Position numbers and translations under genes: made by a program. This document shows, piece after piece, positions 17,010 through 25,296 of a stretch of DNA of 64,000 nucleotides (positions within the stretch are counted from its first letter, which is position 1; each line of letters opens with the position of its first letter). The stretch spans positions 14,136 through 78,135 of the forward strand of contig DAISIL010000008.1 of the NCBI GenBank assembly GCA_036822015.1, in the 5' to 3' direction. The notes below the pieces were generated by a model. That model saw nothing but the letters and a program-made list of their open reading frames with translations, was not told where the DNA came from and made no database searches. This DNA comes from DAISIL01 sp036822015 (GTDB lineage: Bacteria; Bacteroidota; Bacteroidia; Cytophagales; Bernardetiaceae).

Positions 17010-18308
17010 ATGTTTGTTGATCCAAATTTGCTTTGGGTGATGGTCGCCGTGGTGCTGCTCTCGGGTAGTGCGGCTATGGTGGGTTGTTTTGCCTTTGTGC
17101 GCAAGCGGGCTTTGATCGGTGATGCGGTGGCCCATGCGGTTTTGCCTGGGATTTGTTTGGGTTTTATGGTGGGCGGGAAGTCGCCGTGGGTTTTGTTGCT
17201 GGGCGCGATCTTGATGGGCTGGGTGTCGCTCTTTGTGATGGATTGGGTACTGGCACACAGCAAGCTCAAAGCCGATACTGTGATTGGTGTGATTTTGAGT
17301 GTGTTCTTTGGTTGGGGGATCATGCTCCTGACAGCGATTCAGCAAAGTGGTGATGGTCAGCAGGCGGGTCTGGACAAGTATCTCTTCGGTAAGGCCGCCG
17401 CCATGACGGGTGAGGAGGTGCGTCTTTTTGCGGGTTTGGCAAGCCTGACGCTCCTGGTATTGGTGCTTTTTTTTCGGGTTTTCAGGATGATTTCTTTTGA
17501 TGCGGACTTTGCGCGGGTGCAAGGGCTCCCCGTAAACTTTTTGCATTTTTTGCTCTCGACACTCACGATCTTATCCGTCGCTACGGGTATTCAGGCTGTG
17601 GGCGTGGTCTTGATGGCAGCCTTGCTGATTACGCCGGCAGCGGCGGCGCGTTTCTGGACCCATCGCCTGGGACAGATGATGATACTGGCGGCCCTCTTCG
17701 GGATGGCTTCGGGGGTGGGCGGCACGTGGGTCTCGTATCTGGCGCCCGCGATGCCTACGGGCCCCTGGATTGTGATGTTTCTTTCACTGATCGCGCTTTT
17801 TTCGGTCTGCTTTGCGCCCACGAGTGGCATTTTGGCACGCAACAAACTCCAACGCCAAAACCGCCAAAAGATACTCCGCGAAAACATCCTCAAGACCTGC
17901 TACAACCTGGCTCCCCAAGAAGCACACCATACCAAAGCCCTGCTTGCCGCCCGCAACTTCTCTGCCCCACAACTCAAAAGCGGCCTAAGGTGGCTACACC
18001 AACACCATCATCTCATCCGAACAGATACAGGCGCATGGCAACTCACCAATCTGGGACGCGATGAAGCCATGCGCATCGTGCGGCTGCACCGCTTATGGGA
18101 ACTTTACCTCAACCGTCGGCTGGATTTCAAGCCCGATCATGTACACAATGGCGCAGAGGCTCTGGAGCATCTGCTCACCCCCGAAGTAGAAAAACAATTA
18201 CTTGAAGAGTTGGATTATCCGATCCATGATCCGCACCAAAGCATCATCCCTTATCGTTCAGGCGATTCTGGGCGTGGGCTTCAAGATACCGGACGAGACA
18301 CTGTGTAA
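17010..18308 (+). CDS. Metal ABC transporter permease (ZnuB/MntC type) fused to a DtxR/MntR-like regulator domain
   Basis: A 432-residue fusion. Residues 1-275 form an ABC-3 family permease with about eight membrane helices and the conserved RKRALIGDAVAHAVLPG loop near residues 31-47 and VVLMAALLITPAAAARFW near 199-216. A basic linker (about 276-295) leads to a winged helix at about 295-350 and an iron-dependent-repressor dimerisation domain at 351-415. This domain has RLHRLWELYL, VHNGAEALEHLL and DYPIHDPHQ. His360, Glu383, Glu386 and His387 line up with MntR metal ligands by eye. Chlamydia YtgCR is a known permease-repressor fusion of this kind. No ABC ATPase or binding protein lies beside it here. 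The 3' end overlaps the convergent gene by 51 bases. Confidence 0.9.
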   Translation: MFVDPNLLWVMVAVVLLSGSAAMVGCFAFVRKRALIGDAVAHAVLPGICLGFMVGGKSPWVLLLGAILMGWVSLFVMDWVLAHSKLKADTVIGVILSVFFGWGIMLLTAIQQSGDGQQAGLDKYLFGKAAAMTGEEVRLFAGLASLTLLVLVLFFRVFRMISFDADFARVQGLPVNFLHFLLSTLTILSVATGIQAVGVVLMAALLITPAAAARFWTHRLGQMMILAALFGMASGVGGTWVSYLAPAMPTGPWIVMFLSLIALFSVCFAPTSGILARNKLQRQNRQKILRENILKTCYNLAPQEAHHTKALLAARNFSAPQLKSGLRWLHQHHHLIRTDTGAWQLTNLGRDEAMRIVRLHRLWELYLNRRLDFKPDHVHNGAEALEHLLTPEVEKQLLEELDYPIHDPHQSIIPYRSGDSGRGLQDTGRDTV

Positions 18309-19436
18309 AGGGGCATCCGAACGAATGGCACAAAACGACTGCAAGGCTTCTTCGTACTTCTTGATGACCAAATCAACGGCAAAATGCTCCTCCACAAACC
18401 GGCGGCTATTTTGTCCCATCTCCTGGCGTTTGGTTTCGGGGAGCCAATAGAGGTGCGCCATCTTTTCGGCTAAACTCCGCGCATCTTTCACCTGGCACAA
18501 AAAACCATTGTACCCGTCCTTGATCGTCTCGCGGCATCCCGGCACGTCGGTAGCCACCAACGGGCGCGACATACTGGCTGCTTCGAGGAGCGTGCGTGGC
18601 GTACCCTCGCGATAGGAGGGCAGCACAACAGCATGTGCCGAGGCAATGACCGGACGAACATCATCAACAACCCCCAAATACTCTATTAGTCCTTCTGCTT
18701 CCCAGTCCTGTACCTGCTCGGGCGATACCCCCAAACCTTTATCGGCGTTGATGCGCCCCAAAAGCAAAAAACGCGCATTGACCCCCTGGGATTTGAGCAG
18801 ACGGATTGCCTGGATATACTCCACAATACCCTTATCATACAACAAACGGGCAATCATCAAGAAAGTAAAACGCCCCGTCTTTGGCGTAGTGGCATCGGCT
18901 AGAAACTGAGCCGTATCAATACCTGAACCCGGCACAAGATCGGCAATATCTGGTTGCACCAATTTTTTGCGGATAAACAGCTGACGGTCATCGTCGTTTT
19001 GGAAGAATACCTTTTGGGGATACTGAAACGCCAAACGGTACAGGTAACGAGCAACCTTAGCCGCAGGCGTGTGCCGCAAAAATACCGTCCCCAGGCCAGT
19101 AACGTTGTTGATCGCGGGTATGCCGGCCCATCTGGCGGCCAGCGTCCCATAAATGTTGGGTTTGATCGTGTAATGCAGCACCACATCAAGCTGCTGCTCT
19201 TGATAGACAAGACACAACTGGCGCATCAGTCGTAGGTCTTGTATCGGGTTTGTTCCCTTCACGTGCATACCCACCACCGGCACAAACACACACCCCATCT
19301 CCTCTAAGCGATCCGAATATCCATCGGCGGGAGCTATCGCAATTACTTGATGTCCATGGTCTTGTAAGGCACAGATCAGCGCACTTCTAAAATTATAGAG
19401 GTTCCAAGAAGAATTTGCAATAAATCCGATTTTCAT
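18258..19436 (-). CDS. Glycosyltransferase family 4 protein
   Basis: A 392-residue GT-B fold sugar transferase. The N-terminal half begins MKIGFIANSSWNLYNFRSAL and includes HYTIKPNIYGTLAARWAGIPAI, a feature of WbpH/PglA-like family 4 enzymes. The C-terminal nucleotide-sugar half has FTFLMIARLLYDKGIVEYI and the motif SYREGTPRTLLEAASMSRPLVATDVPGCRE (about residues 290-320), with the EGTPRTLLEA glutamate typical of GT4. It likely adds a sugar to a lipid-linked or LPS precursor at the inner face of the membrane. It stands alone, not with the glycan locus at 28085-33614. The 3' end overlaps the metal permease gene. Donor and acceptor are unknown. Confidence 0.92.
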   Translation of the reverse strand: MKIGFIANSSWNLYNFRSALICALQDHGHQVIAIAPADGYSDRLEEMGCVFVPVVGMHVKGTNPIQDLRLMRQLCLVYQEQQLDVVLHYTIKPNIYGTLAARWAGIPAINNVTGLGTVFLRHTPAAKVARYLYRLAFQYPQKVFFQNDDDRQLFIRKKLVQPDIADLVPGSGIDTAQFLADATTPKTGRFTFLMIARLLYDKGIVEYIQAIRLLKSQGVNARFLLLGRINADKGLGVSPEQVQDWEAEGLIEYLGVVDDVRPVIASAHAVVLPSYREGTPRTLLEAASMSRPLVATDVPGCRETIKDGYNGFLCQVKDARSLAEKMAHLYWLPETKRQEMGQNSRRFVEEHFAVDLVIKKYEEALQSFCAIRSDAPLHSVSSGILKPTPRIA

Positions 19437-19657
19437 ATTTTTTGAAAGTTAGGGATAGAAAACTGAGTCACGTTTTGTTAGTGCGCTTGTTTCATTGACC
19501 AGATAGTTTAGTGCGAATCTTACGCCAAAGCAAGCATAAGCCAGATAGATTTTGCCTATCAAACGTGAAAAAATACCCGCTTATTCTACAAAACCGATCT
19601 GCTGTATGGTTTTTGACGAAAAACATCCAAAAAATACAAAAGCGTCTTTGTTATATC

Positions 19658-20905
19658 CTATTTTCGGCGTTTTTTCTTCTTTTGTTTCAAGAAGGCTTGC
19701 GCCTGGGCGTAGGTAGGGTGTTTGCGATCCGCGTGTTTTTTAACTTTTTCAAAAAATGCCTTTGCCCTGTCATAATCATCAGCCTGCTCGGCTAGCTCGC
19801 CCAGGTAAGCCAACGAAAACCAGTAATAAGCCATATCATAAGCCCCCAGCTTTTCTGAAAAGTCCACGGAACGCTCCAAAAACAGCTTTGCCTGCGTGGT
19901 ATCTTTGTAAACATTTCGATAAAGGCTCCCGAGATAAAAACTCGCATATCGCCCCGAAAGTGCCTCATAACCGTAGCGTCCGCTATCCACGGCAGCCAAC
20001 AAACGACGGCTCACCTGCTCGAGTTCGTGGCTGCGCCCGGTCTGATAAAGCAGGCGGGCATACTGCCGATGGATGTAGGGATTGTTGGGATACTGCTCCA
20101 TCAGTTGCTTCCCGATGGTGTACGCCTGGGGCATCTGCCTTTCTTGATCGTAAATTTTCATCAAAAAAACCTGCGCTTCCGTTCGGGCATAAAAGGCATG
20201 GGTGCTTACCGTCTCCAGTTGCTCAATGCCGAGGGCTTTATCGCCTTTCTTGAAGAACCACAAAATTGGTTTTAGGTATTTGTAATTTTCGGGTATCCAA
20301 ATCGAAAAGTAGTTGTACAGCCCCGTCCCGAAGAGTAACTCCGGGCTAAGATCGTCGTAGCCCTCGGCCATCTGCAAGTATTTTAAGGCTTTTTTGCCGG
20401 CCAGAGCGGCCTTTGTCCATTGCTTGCGCTCCGAAAATAGCCGTCCCTGAAAGCCATGAGCCGCCGCCAAAAAAAATGCCGCCTCCAAAGAACGCAAACT
20501 CCCCTCCGAAGCCGTATCCAGGATGCCCTCCCCGTACACAATCGCCGAATCGGTGTAAGCCAAAAACTTAGCGTCGTACTCCGTGCGCGTTTCAATGTTG
20601 GGTGCCATTCGCCACCACTGGCTTAGCCCCATCAAAAAATACGAAATTGGATGCTCCGGGTAGCTCCGCCGCAGGTATGCGTAGATGCTTTCGGCATAAC
20701 GGAAATCGTAGTTGTACATCCGCTGGATCGCTTCCGTACACTCCCACTTGATGGCATCCTCCGAAATGAGCATCCCCCGAATGCTATCCAGGGCAGGCAA
20801 ACCCTGACCTTGCACAGCCCCAAAGGGAATTAAAATCAGAAAAAGACAACTTCTCTGCAACTTTCTTAGCCGCTTAGCGGTTGTTTTAAATGAAAATATG
20901 TTCAT
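19658..20905 (-). CDS. Exported tetratricopeptide-repeat protein
   Basis: A 415-residue protein with a basic N-region (KRLRKLQR), a hydrophobic core (SCLFLILIPFGAV) and a probable cleavage near QGQG. The mature protein is a helical repeat protein. TPR-like pairs are visible at about residues 60-100, 130-185 and 230-300, and again at 360-405 (YYWFSLAYLGELAEQADDYDRAKAFFEKV). It ends in a run of Lys and Arg (KQKKKKRRK). It probably acts as a periplasmic scaffold; no enzyme motif is visible. Its start codon is only 8 bases from that of the divergent ArsR gene, so the promoters must overlap or lie within the neighbouring coding regions. Confidence 0.8.
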   Translation of the reverse strand: MNIFSFKTTAKRLRKLQRSCLFLILIPFGAVQGQGLPALDSIRGMLISEDAIKWECTEAIQRMYNYDFRYAESIYAYLRRSYPEHPISYFLMGLSQWWRMAPNIETRTEYDAKFLAYTDSAIVYGEGILDTASEGSLRSLEAAFFLAAAHGFQGRLFSERKQWTKAALAGKKALKYLQMAEGYDDLSPELLFGTGLYNYFSIWIPENYKYLKPILWFFKKGDKALGIEQLETVSTHAFYARTEAQVFLMKIYDQERQMPQAYTIGKQLMEQYPNNPYIHRQYARLLYQTGRSHELEQVSRRLLAAVDSGRYGYEALSGRYASFYLGSLYRNVYKDTTQAKLFLERSVDFSEKLGAYDMAYYWFSLAYLGELAEQADDYDRAKAFFEKVKKHADRKHPTYAQAQAFLKQKKKKRRK

Positions 20906-20913
20906 AAAAAATC

Positions 20914-21216
20914 ATGGTTAAGACAAGAAATATTGACACCGAACTCATGTCCCGCATGGCAGACATCCTCAAGTGCATCGCGCATCCGGTGCGCCTGAGC
21001 ATTGTAGAGCTGCTCGAAGAGCATGAGCGACTGAATGTAACCGAACTCCGCGAACACGTCAGCATTGAGCAATCGTTGCTTTCACACCACCTGATTAAGA
21101 TGAAAGATCGGGGCATTCTGGTCGCCGAACGGCAAGGAAAAAATATCTACTATACGCTCAAAGATCGGAATATTGTCCGTATCTTTGATTGTATGGAAAA
21201 ATGTGATTTCCTGTAG
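20914..21216 (+). CDS. ArsR/SmtB family repressor with three cysteines
   Basis: A 100-residue winged-helix regulator. The family core ILKCIAHPVRLSIVELL is at residues 18-34, the recognition region VSIEQSLLSHHLIKMKDRGI at 49-68 and the wing RQGKNIYYTL at 73-82. Cysteines are at 21, 93 and 97. The first is in helix alpha-2 just before the HPVR motif, and the other two are in the C-terminal helix. That layout differs from the CxC site of arsenic or cadmium sensors. It recalls thiol-based members such as BigR/SqrR, which sense persulfide. The next gene, 27 bases away, encodes a rhodanese, consistent with sulfur control. Alternative start codons exist at residues 12 and 15. Confidence 0.9.
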   Translation: MVKTRNIDTELMSRMADILKCIAHPVRLSIVELLEEHERLNVTELREHVSIEQSLLSHHLIKMKDRGILVAERQGKNIYYTLKDRNIVRIFDCMEKCDFL

Positions 21217-21243
21217 TATCAAACAAAAAAACAGCCGCTGAAG

Positions 21244-21585
21244 ATGCTTAATTTTTTTAAAAAACTTTTTGGTGGTAGCCAACCAACTTACGAAAACCTC
21301 AGCCCTGAGGCATTCAAAGAACGACTCAAGAAAGGCGCAGCCCGCGTAGTGCTGCTTGATGTACGCACGGCAGGCGAGGTGGCAGGCGGTAAAATTCGCG
21401 GGGCCAGAAACCTGGACATCATGCGTCCGGATTTTAAGGAGCGCATTGAGACCTTAGACAAATCAAAAGAGTATTTGGTCTATTGTCGAAGTGGGCGACG
21501 CAGTGCCAAAGCCTGCCGTATCTTAACCAAAGCCGGCTACCAGGCCGCTAACCTCAAAGGGGGGTATATGGCTTGGGAGGACTAA
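21244..21585 (+). CDS. Single-domain rhodanese
   Basis: A 113-residue rhodanese-fold sulfurtransferase. The fold starts with ARVVLLDVRTAGEVAGGKIRGA (about residues 33-54), with the CH2A-like DVRTAGE element. The catalytic loop is CRSGRR with Cys81, a six-residue loop as in sulfur-handling rhodaneses, and the domain ends with LKGGYMAWED. The N-terminus (MLNFFKKLFGG) is slightly hydrophobic but too short for a clear signal. It is probably co-transcribed with the ArsR-type regulator 27 bases upstream and would move sulfane sulfur between small thiols or proteins in the cytoplasm. It could equally be periplasmic if the start is different. Confidence 0.92.
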   Translation: MLNFFKKLFGGSQPTYENLSPEAFKERLKKGAARVVLLDVRTAGEVAGGKIRGARNLDIMRPDFKERIETLDKSKEYLVYCRSGRRSAKACRILTKAGYQAANLKGGYMAWED

Positions 21586-21592
21586 AACCCGC

Positions 21593-22720
21593 CTAGCCTC
21601 CTTTTTTGAATACCCTTTTGCGGTTGCGCCGAAAATCCTCGAAGACCATCTGACCAAGCCCTTCTAGCCCGCTGTAATACGCATTGCCCTGGTTGGCTTC
21701 CGTAAACTCCCGTACAAATTGCTTCAAATAAGTATCCGAAGCAATCATGAAAGTCGTGATGGGGATGTGCATACGCCGGCACTGCTGGGCAAGGTTGAGG
21801 GTCTTGCGCAAGATTTTTGGGTCTAGCCCGAAGCTGTTTTTGTAATACCGAATCCCTTGCTTAATGCAAGTAGGCTTGCCGTCAGTAATCATGAAGATTT
21901 GCTTGTTGGGGTTTTTGCGGCGGCGCAAGAGATTGATGGCCAGCTCAAGACCCGCAACGGTATTGGTATGATAGGGGCCCACCTCCAAAAAAGGCAAATC
22001 CTTGATCTTGATCTCCCAGGCATCGTTCCCAAAAACGATCACATCGAGGGTATCCTTAGGGTAGCGCGTCGTGATGAGTTCGGCCAGTGCCATGGCGACT
22101 TTTTTGGCGGGCGTGATGCGGTCTTCGCCGTAGAGGATCATGGAGTGGGAGATGTCGATCATCAACACGGTAGAAGTTTGGCTCAAAAACTCCTTTTCAT
22201 AAACTTCTAAGTCATTGGGAGTCAGCTGAAAGTCTCCAATACCGTGGTTGATCTGGGCATTTCGGATCGAGTCCGTGTAGGCGATCTGCTCGAGGTCGTC
22301 GCCGTACTTAAAGTCGCGCTTGTCTGTCCCGAACTCTCCCTGCCCACCTTGTTTGCTGGTTTGGTGGTTGCCGCTGCGGGTCTTTTTGAGCTTACCAAAG
22401 ATTTCTTCTAAGGCACTTCGTCGAATGGATTGCTCAATTTTGGCTGTTGGGCTAAGGGCACCCGTAACGGTATTTTCCTCGAGGTATCCCTTCTTTTTGA
22501 GGTCTTCGATGAAATCACCGATACCGTATCCGTCGCTGGTAAGTCCGTAGCGTTGGTCAAGGTTGGTGAGCCATTGTAAGGCCTCACCGGCATCTCCGCC
22601 GGTCATGCTTAGGAGTTGCTCAAAAATTTTGAGGAGGTCTTCAAAGGTCTTTCCTTGCGGATTCTCGGAGGGAACAAAATCGGTGAAACGGTAGCCTAAC
22701 ATCTCTTTTTTCTCTTGCAA
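21593..22720 (-). CDS. von Willebrand factor A domain protein (CoxE/YehP-like)
   Basis: A 375-residue cytoplasmic protein. The C-terminal half is a vWA domain with an intact metal-dependent adhesion site: DISHS at residues 189-193 (DxSxS), a Thr near TNTVAGLELA and an Asp in MITDGKPT. The N-terminal 180 residues are charged and hold GYGIGDFIEDLKKKGYLEE and an RRSALEEIF region, without a known domain. Such proteins usually work with a MoxR-type AAA ATPase, but none lies beside it here. An ATG six codons in is an alternative start. The start is 17 bases from the divergent NUDIX gene. The 3' end is only 7 bases from the convergent rhodanese gene. Confidence 0.85.
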   Translation of the reverse strand: MQEKKEMLGYRFTDFVPSENPQGKTFEDLLKIFEQLLSMTGGDAGEALQWLTNLDQRYGLTSDGYGIGDFIEDLKKKGYLEENTVTGALSPTAKIEQSIRRSALEEIFGKLKKTRSGNHQTSKQGGQGEFGTDKRDFKYGDDLEQIAYTDSIRNAQINHGIGDFQLTPNDLEVYEKEFLSQTSTVLMIDISHSMILYGEDRITPAKKVAMALAELITTRYPKDTLDVIVFGNDAWEIKIKDLPFLEVGPYHTNTVAGLELAINLLRRRKNPNKQIFMITDGKPTCIKQGIRYYKNSFGLDPKILRKTLNLAQQCRRMHIPITTFMIASDTYLKQFVREFTEANQGNAYYSGLEGLGQMVFEDFRRNRKRVFKKGG

Positions 22721-22737
22721 ACAAAGCGTCTGCTAAA

Positions 22738-23286
22738 ATGGTTCGCTTCCTTATGAAAAACCCCTGGCAAACCCTTACTTCTAAGCACATTTACGACAAC
22801 CCCTGGATCAGCCTGCGAGAGGATCAGGTCATCAACCCCAACGGCGGACAGGGCATTTATGGTCTGGTGCATTTCAAAAACAAAGCCCTGGGCATCATCC
22901 CCGTCGATGACCGCGGCTACACGTATCTGGTGGGGCAGTATCGCTACGCGCTAAGTGCCTACTCCTGGGAAATCCCGATGGGGGGCGGGCCGCTCGCGGA
23001 GGACATCCTGGAGGCGGCGCAACGAGAGCTACGAGAGGAAACCGGACTAAGTGCCAAAAATTGGAAGCAAATCTTGCACCTGCATACCTCCAACTCCGTT
23101 ACAGACGAAGAGGGCTTTGTTTTTTTGGCACAAGACCTCCAGCAAGGGGAAACGGAATTTGAAGACACCGAACAGCTAGAAATCTGGCATCTACCCCTTG
23201 TGGAGGCCGTCGCGATGGCCCTCGATGGGCGGATCACGGACGGCATCAGTGTAGCCGGGCTGCTTGCCGTCGGGCATCACTTGTAG
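22738..23286 (+). CDS. NUDIX hydrolase, ADP-ribose pyrophosphatase-like
   Basis: A 182-residue NUDIX hydrolase. The NUDIX box is complete: G-x5-E-x7-R-E-L-x-E-E-T-G, encoded at about 22980-23050 (GGGPLAEDILEA followed by AQRELREETGL). The N-terminal beta-sheet begins KHIYDNPWISLREDQV and the pattern YLVGQYRYAL-YSWEIPMGGG is typical of ADP-ribose or sugar-nucleotide pyrophosphatases (NudF-like). It would cleave a nucleoside diphosphate linked to another moiety and recycle or detoxify it in the cytoplasm. An alternative start lies at the ATG of residue 6. It is divergent from the vWA gene, and its last 10 bases overlap the convergent protease gene. Confidence 0.93.
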   Translation: MVRFLMKNPWQTLTSKHIYDNPWISLREDQVINPNGGQGIYGLVHFKNKALGIIPVDDRGYTYLVGQYRYALSAYSWEIPMGGGPLAEDILEAAQRELREETGLSAKNWKQILHLHTSNSVTDEEGFVFLAQDLQQGETEFEDTEQLEIWHLPLVEAVAMALDGRITDGISVAGLLAVGHHL

Positions 23287-24914
23287 CGTTGGAGCAGCTG
23301 CTCGGCGGCTGGGCGTTCCTGCAATGCTGCCTTAACGGCTTCGTCTGTTTGTAGATAGACCCGATAAAATCCCTCTTCCTGCCAAATTAAACGGGCGATG
23401 AAGGCTTTGAGCAAATTTTTGATGTAGGCCCCCGAGCGGGCTTCGTGGGTAGGGTTACGCGGGATGTTGCGGCTCTGTGCCAAAGCCCAAAAGTCAGCTT
23501 CGATCTTTGGATCAATCGAAAACTGCTCCACAAACGCAACAGCCGTTTTGTCTGCCCAAGCCTCCCCATAATCACGGACATAACTCGCGGCAAACTCCCG
23601 AAAAAGGTTTTCTCGTACCAAAGCATCCAGGAGCGGCGAAAAATAGCTGGTATCTCGGGGAACAAAATAATCCGGAACAATTCCACCCCCACCGAATACG
23701 GTTCGTCCTCCTCGGGTTTGGTAGCGGTGTTCGAGGTCTAGCTTGGTGCTATCGAGTGCAAAATACTCGCCGTTGAAGTAGCGTTCCAGGATTTCGCTTT
23801 CGTAGTCGGTTTCGGTGTCGTAAGGCTTCTGGATGCTGCGTCCACTGGGCGTGTAGTAGCGCGAAATCGTCAGGCGTAATTGCGAACGATCAGAAAGCCC
23901 GATGGGTTTCTGGACAAGTCCTTTGCCAAACGAACGTCTCCCGACGATCAAGGCACGGTCGTTGTCCTGGAGTGCGCCTGCTACGATCTCTGCCGCCGAG
24001 GCACTGCCTTCGTCGATCAGAACGATCAATGCGCCTTCCTCAAAAAGTCCTTCTTTTTTGGCATGCTCCTGGCTATCAAACTGATCCAACTTGCCGTCCG
24101 TGTACACGATCAGCGCGTTGCCGGCCAGAAACTCATCTGCAATCTCAATGGCACGGCTCATGTACCCGCCCGGATTGCCACGCATATCCAAGATCAAGTT
24201 AGTGATTCCCTCGGCTTTGAGGCTTTGGAGGGCAGCCAGGAACTCCTCGTAGGTATTGGCGGCAAAGCGGGAGAGTTTGATATAGCCCGTCTGTTGGTCA
24301 AGCTTGAAAGCCGTCGTAACGGTGTAGGTCGGAATTTGATCGCGGGTGATCGTGAAGGGCAATAGCTCGGAATTTCGCCCACGCTGAACACCCACCCTGA
24401 CCTCCGTGCCTTTGCGCCCGCGCAACAAGTCGATTACTTCTCGATTCGTGATCCCGACACCGGCTACGGTCTTATCTTCGACGGTAATGATCTTATCGCC
24501 CGCCCGAATCCCGACCGACTCGGAGGGGCCATTGATGATCGGAGCTACCACAAAAATCGTATCCCTGACCAGGCTAAACTCCACCCCAATCCCCTCGAAG
24601 TTGCCCTGGAGGTCTGCGCTGACTACCTCTAAATCTTTGGCCGGAATGTAGGCCGTATGGGGGTCGAGTTGAGAGAGTAATGTCTCAATCGTATGCTGCA
24701 TCAACGAATCTGTATCCACCGAATCGACGTAAAAAGCGTCGATATAGTACAGGATTTCAGATAGTTGCTTGCCTTGCCCGGTGGGCGGCAAACTACCCAC
24801 CCTGCCCGAGGCATCCGGGGCGGCAAAAAATCGCATACCGATCCAGATTCCGGCGGCCAGGGCAAGCATCATCAATACAGGCATCCATACGCTCCAGGGT
24901 TTTTGCTCTGGCAT
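23277..24914 (-). CDS. S41 family C-terminal processing protease (CtpA-like)
   Basis: A 545-residue serine protease with an N-terminal membrane anchor (VWMPVLMMLALAAGIWIGMRF, residues 9-29). A PDZ domain spans about residues 95-180, with GIGVEFSL and GPSESVGIRAGDKII. The protease core has the substrate-binding ILDMRGNPGG at 241-250 and a catalytic dyad of Ser306 in SASAAE and Lys331 in FGKG, 25 residues apart as in D1-processing proteases. It faces the periplasm and trims or degrades proteins with nonpolar C-termini. The last 150 residues are an extra C-terminal helical domain common in Bacteroidota members. It follows the STAS gene by 14 bases and is probably co-transcribed. Confidence 0.95.
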   Translation of the reverse strand: MPEQKPWSVWMPVLMMLALAAGIWIGMRFFAAPDASGRVGSLPPTGQGKQLSEILYYIDAFYVDSVDTDSLMQHTIETLLSQLDPHTAYIPAKDLEVVSADLQGNFEGIGVEFSLVRDTIFVVAPIINGPSESVGIRAGDKIITVEDKTVAGVGITNREVIDLLRGRKGTEVRVGVQRGRNSELLPFTITRDQIPTYTVTTAFKLDQQTGYIKLSRFAANTYEEFLAALQSLKAEGITNLILDMRGNPGGYMSRAIEIADEFLAGNALIVYTDGKLDQFDSQEHAKKEGLFEEGALIVLIDEGSASAAEIVAGALQDNDRALIVGRRSFGKGLVQKPIGLSDRSQLRLTISRYYTPSGRSIQKPYDTETDYESEILERYFNGEYFALDSTKLDLEHRYQTRGGRTVFGGGGIVPDYFVPRDTSYFSPLLDALVRENLFREFAASYVRDYGEAWADKTAVAFVEQFSIDPKIEADFWALAQSRNIPRNPTHEARSGAYIKNLLKAFIARLIWQEEGFYRVYLQTDEAVKAALQERPAAEQLLQRYK

Positions 24915-24928
24915 GGGGAAAGGGTAGT

Positions 24929-25273
24929 TTAAGAGGTGAGCTGTTGGATGGCTGCCTGTCGGTCTTTCTCGACGGTAAAAATGGCGTGTAGTTTTGTGAT
25001 GACCAATAATTTATTGACCTGCTCGGAAGGATTGACCAAAGCCAAATCACCGCCAAAGTTGCGGAAGCGGGTCAGCATACGGATCAGTAGGCTCAAGCCG
25101 GTACTGTTCATGTAACCCACCTGGGAGATGTCCACGGTGCAATACTTGATGCCCTCCTCCGTGGCTTGTTTGACAAAATCGAGGATGTCCTGCTCCTCGG
25201 CCAGGCCGAGCAGATCACCCGTGATGTACAAATGCAAGGTCTGATCGTCTTGCTTTTCGTGTGTAAACGTCAT
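24929..25273 (-). CDS. STAS domain protein, anti-sigma factor antagonist type
   Basis: A 114-residue STAS domain protein. I start it at 25273 (MTFTHEKQDDQTLHLYI); an earlier in-frame ATG at 25330 lies beyond the fur stop and adds a non-conserved stretch. The fold is complete: beta strands TLHLYITGDL, helix ILDFVKQATEEGIKYCTVDIS, then the switch loop GYMNSTGLSLLIRM with the conserved phosphoacceptor Ser in NSTG. Such proteins switch partners when a Ser/Thr kinase phosphorylates that serine. No kinase or PP2C phosphatase gene is next to it. It lies 23 bases after fur and before the S41 protease in the same direction. Confidence 0.93.
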   Translation of the reverse strand: MTFTHEKQDDQTLHLYITGDLLGLAEEQDILDFVKQATEEGIKYCTVDISQVGYMNSTGLSLLIRMLTRFRNFGGDLALVNPSEQVNKLLVITKLHAIFTVEKDRQAAIQQLTS

Positions 25274-25296
25274 GTTATCAGTGGTTTTTGATGGAT

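Noticed and set aside
19437..19657. Possible small gene on the plus strand (frame at 19511-19795)
   Set aside because: The frame runs into the 3' end of the TPR gene on the other strand, is rich in aromatic and hydrophobic residues without a pattern, and has no neighbour support. Nothing else is recognised in this 221-base gap.
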